Positions 60,732 through 64,000 of a DNA stretch of 64,000 bases are shown piece by piece. The position numbers and the translations under genes are program-made. Under the pieces are notes generated by a model, which searched no databases, was not told the origin of the DNA, and saw only the letters and a program-made list of their open reading frames with translations. Source of the stretch: Rhynchospora pubera (taxonomy: Eukaryota > Streptophyta > Magnoliopsida > Poales > Cyperaceae); contig JAMFTS010004932.1 in the NCBI GenBank assembly GCA_028095005.1, positions 1 to 64,000 on the forward strand, in the 5' to 3' direction. The first letter of the stretch is position 1; every line of letters begins with the position of its first letter.

Positions 60732-63639
60732 TTACGTGTTCGCTGGTGGAGTGTTTACGTACCTCCACGTTATGTGCTCATGATTAAAAAATGTTCTCTT
60801 TCCTGACACCTCATTTTCTTTTACCAATTCAGTCATCTCTTCCAAGTCTTCTTTTGACAGATTCAACTTCAATGCGCCAATGTTGTCATCTAAGTTCTTT
60901 ATCTTGGTTGTACCTGCCCGAATTTTAATCCGAACATAACAGAATCGTATTAGATGATATAATTGTGCCCCATGTATAAATAAAGTAATTAATCTTGGGT
61001 ACATTCATAGAATCATATTGGCTCCGTTTGGATGGTGTGGGAATAAGAGGAATAAGGAAAGAAGTATTGGGAAAGTGTGTAATTTTGTGAAAAATTTAGA
61101 TTGTTTATAATAAATTTATTTTCTTATTTTCTTATTCCCTAATTGCTAGGTCTCATCCAAAGGAGCCATTAAGATTACCTGGAATGGGCACCACATCCTC
61201 CCCTTGGTGAAGAACCCAAGCAAGAGCTAACTGTGCAGTGGTGCACTGATGCTTCTTTGATAGGCTTTCTAGCTGCATAAAGACAGGTTTGTTCTTCTCC
61301 AAATTTTCCCCCATAAACCTTGGGTGGAAGTGCTGCACAAAACCAAAATTAGAATTGTACCCCATGATAATTACCAGTAAAAGATCACAAGCTATTTATC
61401 CTGGACTAGTAGTTGGATGGATAGTCCACTAGCATATTATTGATATATATCTCAATTTTTTAATTTGTTGATAATCTTTTTCTTTTAATAGTTTCAGAGG
61501 TATTGATATGTCATTCCTATAACTGTCACAGTTGATATTAGAATAAAATAGGAATGGCATATTGTTACCAGAAAAGTGTTTGGTGATAAATCTTCAAGAA
61601 CTCCTTTTCCACCAAAAAATCCACGTCCAAGTGGGCTATAGGGTACTATTCCAATGCCAAGCTCTCTGCCAAAATAATAATATATAATAAAAGTAAATAA
61701 AAGAAGAATAAATAAATCAAATCAAATCAAATGAGCCAACATAATTAAAAATAATCAATTATGCAGCAATATCCAATAGAGGGGGAAAAACTGAGACACG
61801 AGTGCCGAACTATGCTGTAGTTTTTCTATATTTGTGAAAAAAAATGACTATTGACTAGTACTATTTCTGTATTCTGAATTGAATGGGTCTAATTTTATAT
61901 TTAATTTGTGCCGCCACTCTATAGAATTTCTGTACTTCTGTATCAACAAGACTTTCGGACTGATCTATAGAATTTGTTTTAAGTACACCATCTCCAACTC
62001 TATTTTATTTGCATTTCTAAGAGTAGTTGTGTATTACCGGCAAAGGGGCACTATCTCCGGCTCAATCTCACGGGTCCAAAGAGACCACTCCATCTGCAAT
62101 GCTGAGATCGGGTGCACTGCATGCGCACGCCTGATTGTATCTGGGCTTGCTTCTGACAATCCAACATACTTCACTTTTCCCTCTTCCACAAGCTTCTTTA
62201 GCTCACCAATCTACATATAAAGGAAGAGTAAATAATTGTAATTCACTGCGGTTTAACTTTGTAATCCAACAACCAAAAGAGGGTTCTGTAGTACTTTGTA
62301 ATTACTAAATTAGTAATAATACAACCAAATGATTTAATGTTTGTCTTATAGTTGTTTACTAGTGGTGTGTAAATGCATCAACTGTTTGGTCTGATTATAG
62401 AATTGAGTTTTGACTATAGACAATTAAATGTAATGATAAATATCAAGTAAATAGGAACAGATAGATAAACTTGGAACATACAGTTTCCTCAATTGGTGTG
62501 TTTTTATCAACGCGGTGCTGGTAGTAGAGATCGATGTACTCTGTTCCGAGTCTTTTAAGGCTTGCTTCACAAGAAGCTCGAACAAACTCTGGCTTACCGC
62601 TTACCTCGACAGTGTTTGCATCATAACTCACGATCCCAAATTTTGTTGCCACTTGTACTTTCTCTCTTGGCAAAAGCTTTAATGCCTAAAAGGAAAATAA
62701 TCCAGAACAGAGAATTGGAAAATTTTAGTTTGTCCAAAAGTGCTAGTATTATTTTTTTTCAGATTTTTTAATGCAAACTATATAATTTTTATCTTCATTG
62801 GAGAAGATAACTTATCAAATTAGTTAGTTTTTGAGAAAAAAATTAGTTAGTAATGTATCCTCAAAAGATTTAGATTAAAAGTTTCGAAGAAACACAAGGT
62901 CCAACAACCTTTCTTAACATAATTGGCCAAACCCATTTTTGCAAATTTCAGAAAATTACTATTAATATCTCATTGCTTTATATTGTCCTTTGGAAGTATA
63001 TATGGTGAGCTCAATTCTTTTCTAATCTCTTTCTTGTGTCATATATTAAGTTATTCAATTTGACAGACTCCAACATTAATTGATATAACATAGCCCCATT
63101 TCTTGTTTAAGAAAAGCAGAGTTATCCCTGATTCTGATAATAAAATAAGAAAAACAAATTTATCTCTTCAACTTTTTAAACTGACAAAGCAGATTTAAAA
63201 ATCATACTATTTTAACATTTATAAGAGCCCTCAAGTTGTTTACTCTTCTAATATGGATCATTATAAGATGTTCTCATTAGTTCAAACTGAAGGGTAAAGA
63301 TGCACAAGCGCTACAATTGAAAGTATTAACTACCTTGCCGAGTAAAATCTCACAAGTGTGTGGTCCATAAGCATCTGAGGTGTCAAAGAAGGTGATGCCA
63401 TTATCAAATGCATGTTTTATAATTGATATGCCAGCCTCGTCGGTTAGCGGCAAGTTATACACTCCGGTTAGCCCCATGCACCCAAATCCCAGCTTGGATA
63501 CCTGCAATGAAAATGTTCAAGTTGTACTTCTTAAATTGATGAAGAAAACGAATCAGTATTGGGGGTAAAATAAATAAATAAATAAATAAAGGTTCACCTC
63601 TAATCCCTGGGTTCCCAATTTCACTCTGGGAATGGCCAT
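60732..63639 (-). CDS. Aldo-keto reductase (perakine reductase/AKR13-like)
   Basis: Seven exons: 63598-63639, 63334-63501, 62482-62685, 62038-62210, 61569-61665, 61179-61332, 60732-60913. All have GT-AG ends and consistent phases, and join into 339 aa, the usual length. The start MAIPRVKLGTQGLEV is the family N-terminus. The catalytic tetrad is present: Asp54 and Tyr59 in DTSDAYG, Lys85 in VATKFG, His127 in YYQHRVD. Late motifs PYSPLGRGFF, QLALAWVLHQG and PIPGTTKIKNLDDN (NADPH-phosphate contact) complete the TIM barrel. Such enzymes reduce aldehydes or ketones with NADPH in the cytosol; the substrate here is unknown. A Tourist-like MITE sits in the last intron, close to the donor of exon six. 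Confidence 0.95.
61020..61167. mobile_element. Tourist-like MITE in the last intron of the aldo-keto reductase gene
   Basis: TIRs GGCTCCGTTTGGAT (61020) and ATCCAAAGGAGCC (ending 61167) are flanked by the 3-bp TSD ATT at 61017-61019 and 61168-61170. The interior AAGTATTGGGAAAGTGTGTAA is shared with 3534-3690 and 59897-60051. Its right TSD ends 8 bp from the exon edge at 61179. Confidence 0.85.
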
Positions 63640-64000
63640 TTCGGCTGCCTTCTATGTGAATTCTTTCTCAAATGAAGCACTTAAATAGAATTTTTTTTTT
63701 CCCATTCTCGGAAAAAAAAAATTGTTTGAGTTAAATGTTGAAAAAAATCAAGTGCTTCATAGTGCCAGATTCAGAGATAAGGCGTCTTATCAAATAGCAA
63801 TGTTACAGTACCTGGTTTAAATGTTCTCCAGTTGCTACATAAACGGACACAGATGATACGCAGTCGATGAATACAACTTGAACTATATGATACTACAAAG
63901 AACAGAGCTCAATATTATCTTTTTTTTTTTACTTTTACTATTTTTTTTTAATTAGTGGCTGTATGAGTGGCATTCGAATATTGAGGCATAATATAGAACT
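63640..64000 (-). promoter_or_regulatory. Upstream region of the aldo-keto reductase gene
   Basis: The ATG lies at 63639. A TATTTAA motif on the minus strand at about 63681-63687 is a possible TATA variant, about 45 bp from the ATG. The rest is AT-rich with T/A runs; no other feature recognised. Confidence 0.4.

Overview
This is nuclear DNA from a flowering plant. Genes are split by GT-AG introns, the intergenic DNA is very AT-rich and full of MITEs, and the gene families are plant-specific: ankyrin/PGG membrane proteins, a class A heat stress factor, an ETO1-like protein, a chloroplast early light-induced protein (ELIP) and a perakine-reductase-like aldo-keto reductase. I cannot name the species from sequence alone.

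Layout. (1) 1-16.6 kb: two same-strand paralogous ankyrin/PGG genes. The first is cut by the window edge. The second is complete but has an in-frame stop at the start of its PGG exon. About 6.9 kb of MITE-rich DNA lies between them, including one element nested in another, with both target-site duplications (TSDs) intact. (2) 17.9-27.0 kb: two minus-strand genes, a class A heat stress transcription factor (375 aa, perfect heat-shock element about 275 bp upstream of its ATG) and an ETO1-LIKE BTB/TPR protein (896 aa, five exons). (3) 27-38 kb: gene-poor DNA with palindromic MITEs, a minisatellite foldback and microsatellites. (4) 38.6-39.7 kb: a three-exon ELIP gene. A hAT-type MITE sits between its G-boxes and its TATA box. 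(5) 42.8-59.4 kb: a 16.6 kb tandem array of an AT-rich satellite with a monomer of about 172 bp. It has higher-order structure (4.16 kb and 3.6 kb offsets), an inverted monomer at its left edge and variant monomers. (6) 60.7-63.6 kb: a seven-exon aldo-keto reductase gene on the minus strand, only 1.3 kb from the satellite edge.

The genes do not form a pathway. Several concern stress: heat (HSF), high light (ELIP), ethylene level (ETO1-like) and cell death or defence (ACD6-like ankyrin/PGG). The most unusual structure is the satellite block with higher-order organisation lying between ordinary genes. The second theme is mobile-element insertion at functional positions: a gene's C-terminal codons, a TATA box and a splice donor. 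All exon coordinates were deduced by eye from splice consensus, reading phase and comparison of paralogues; no alignment or transcript data were used.
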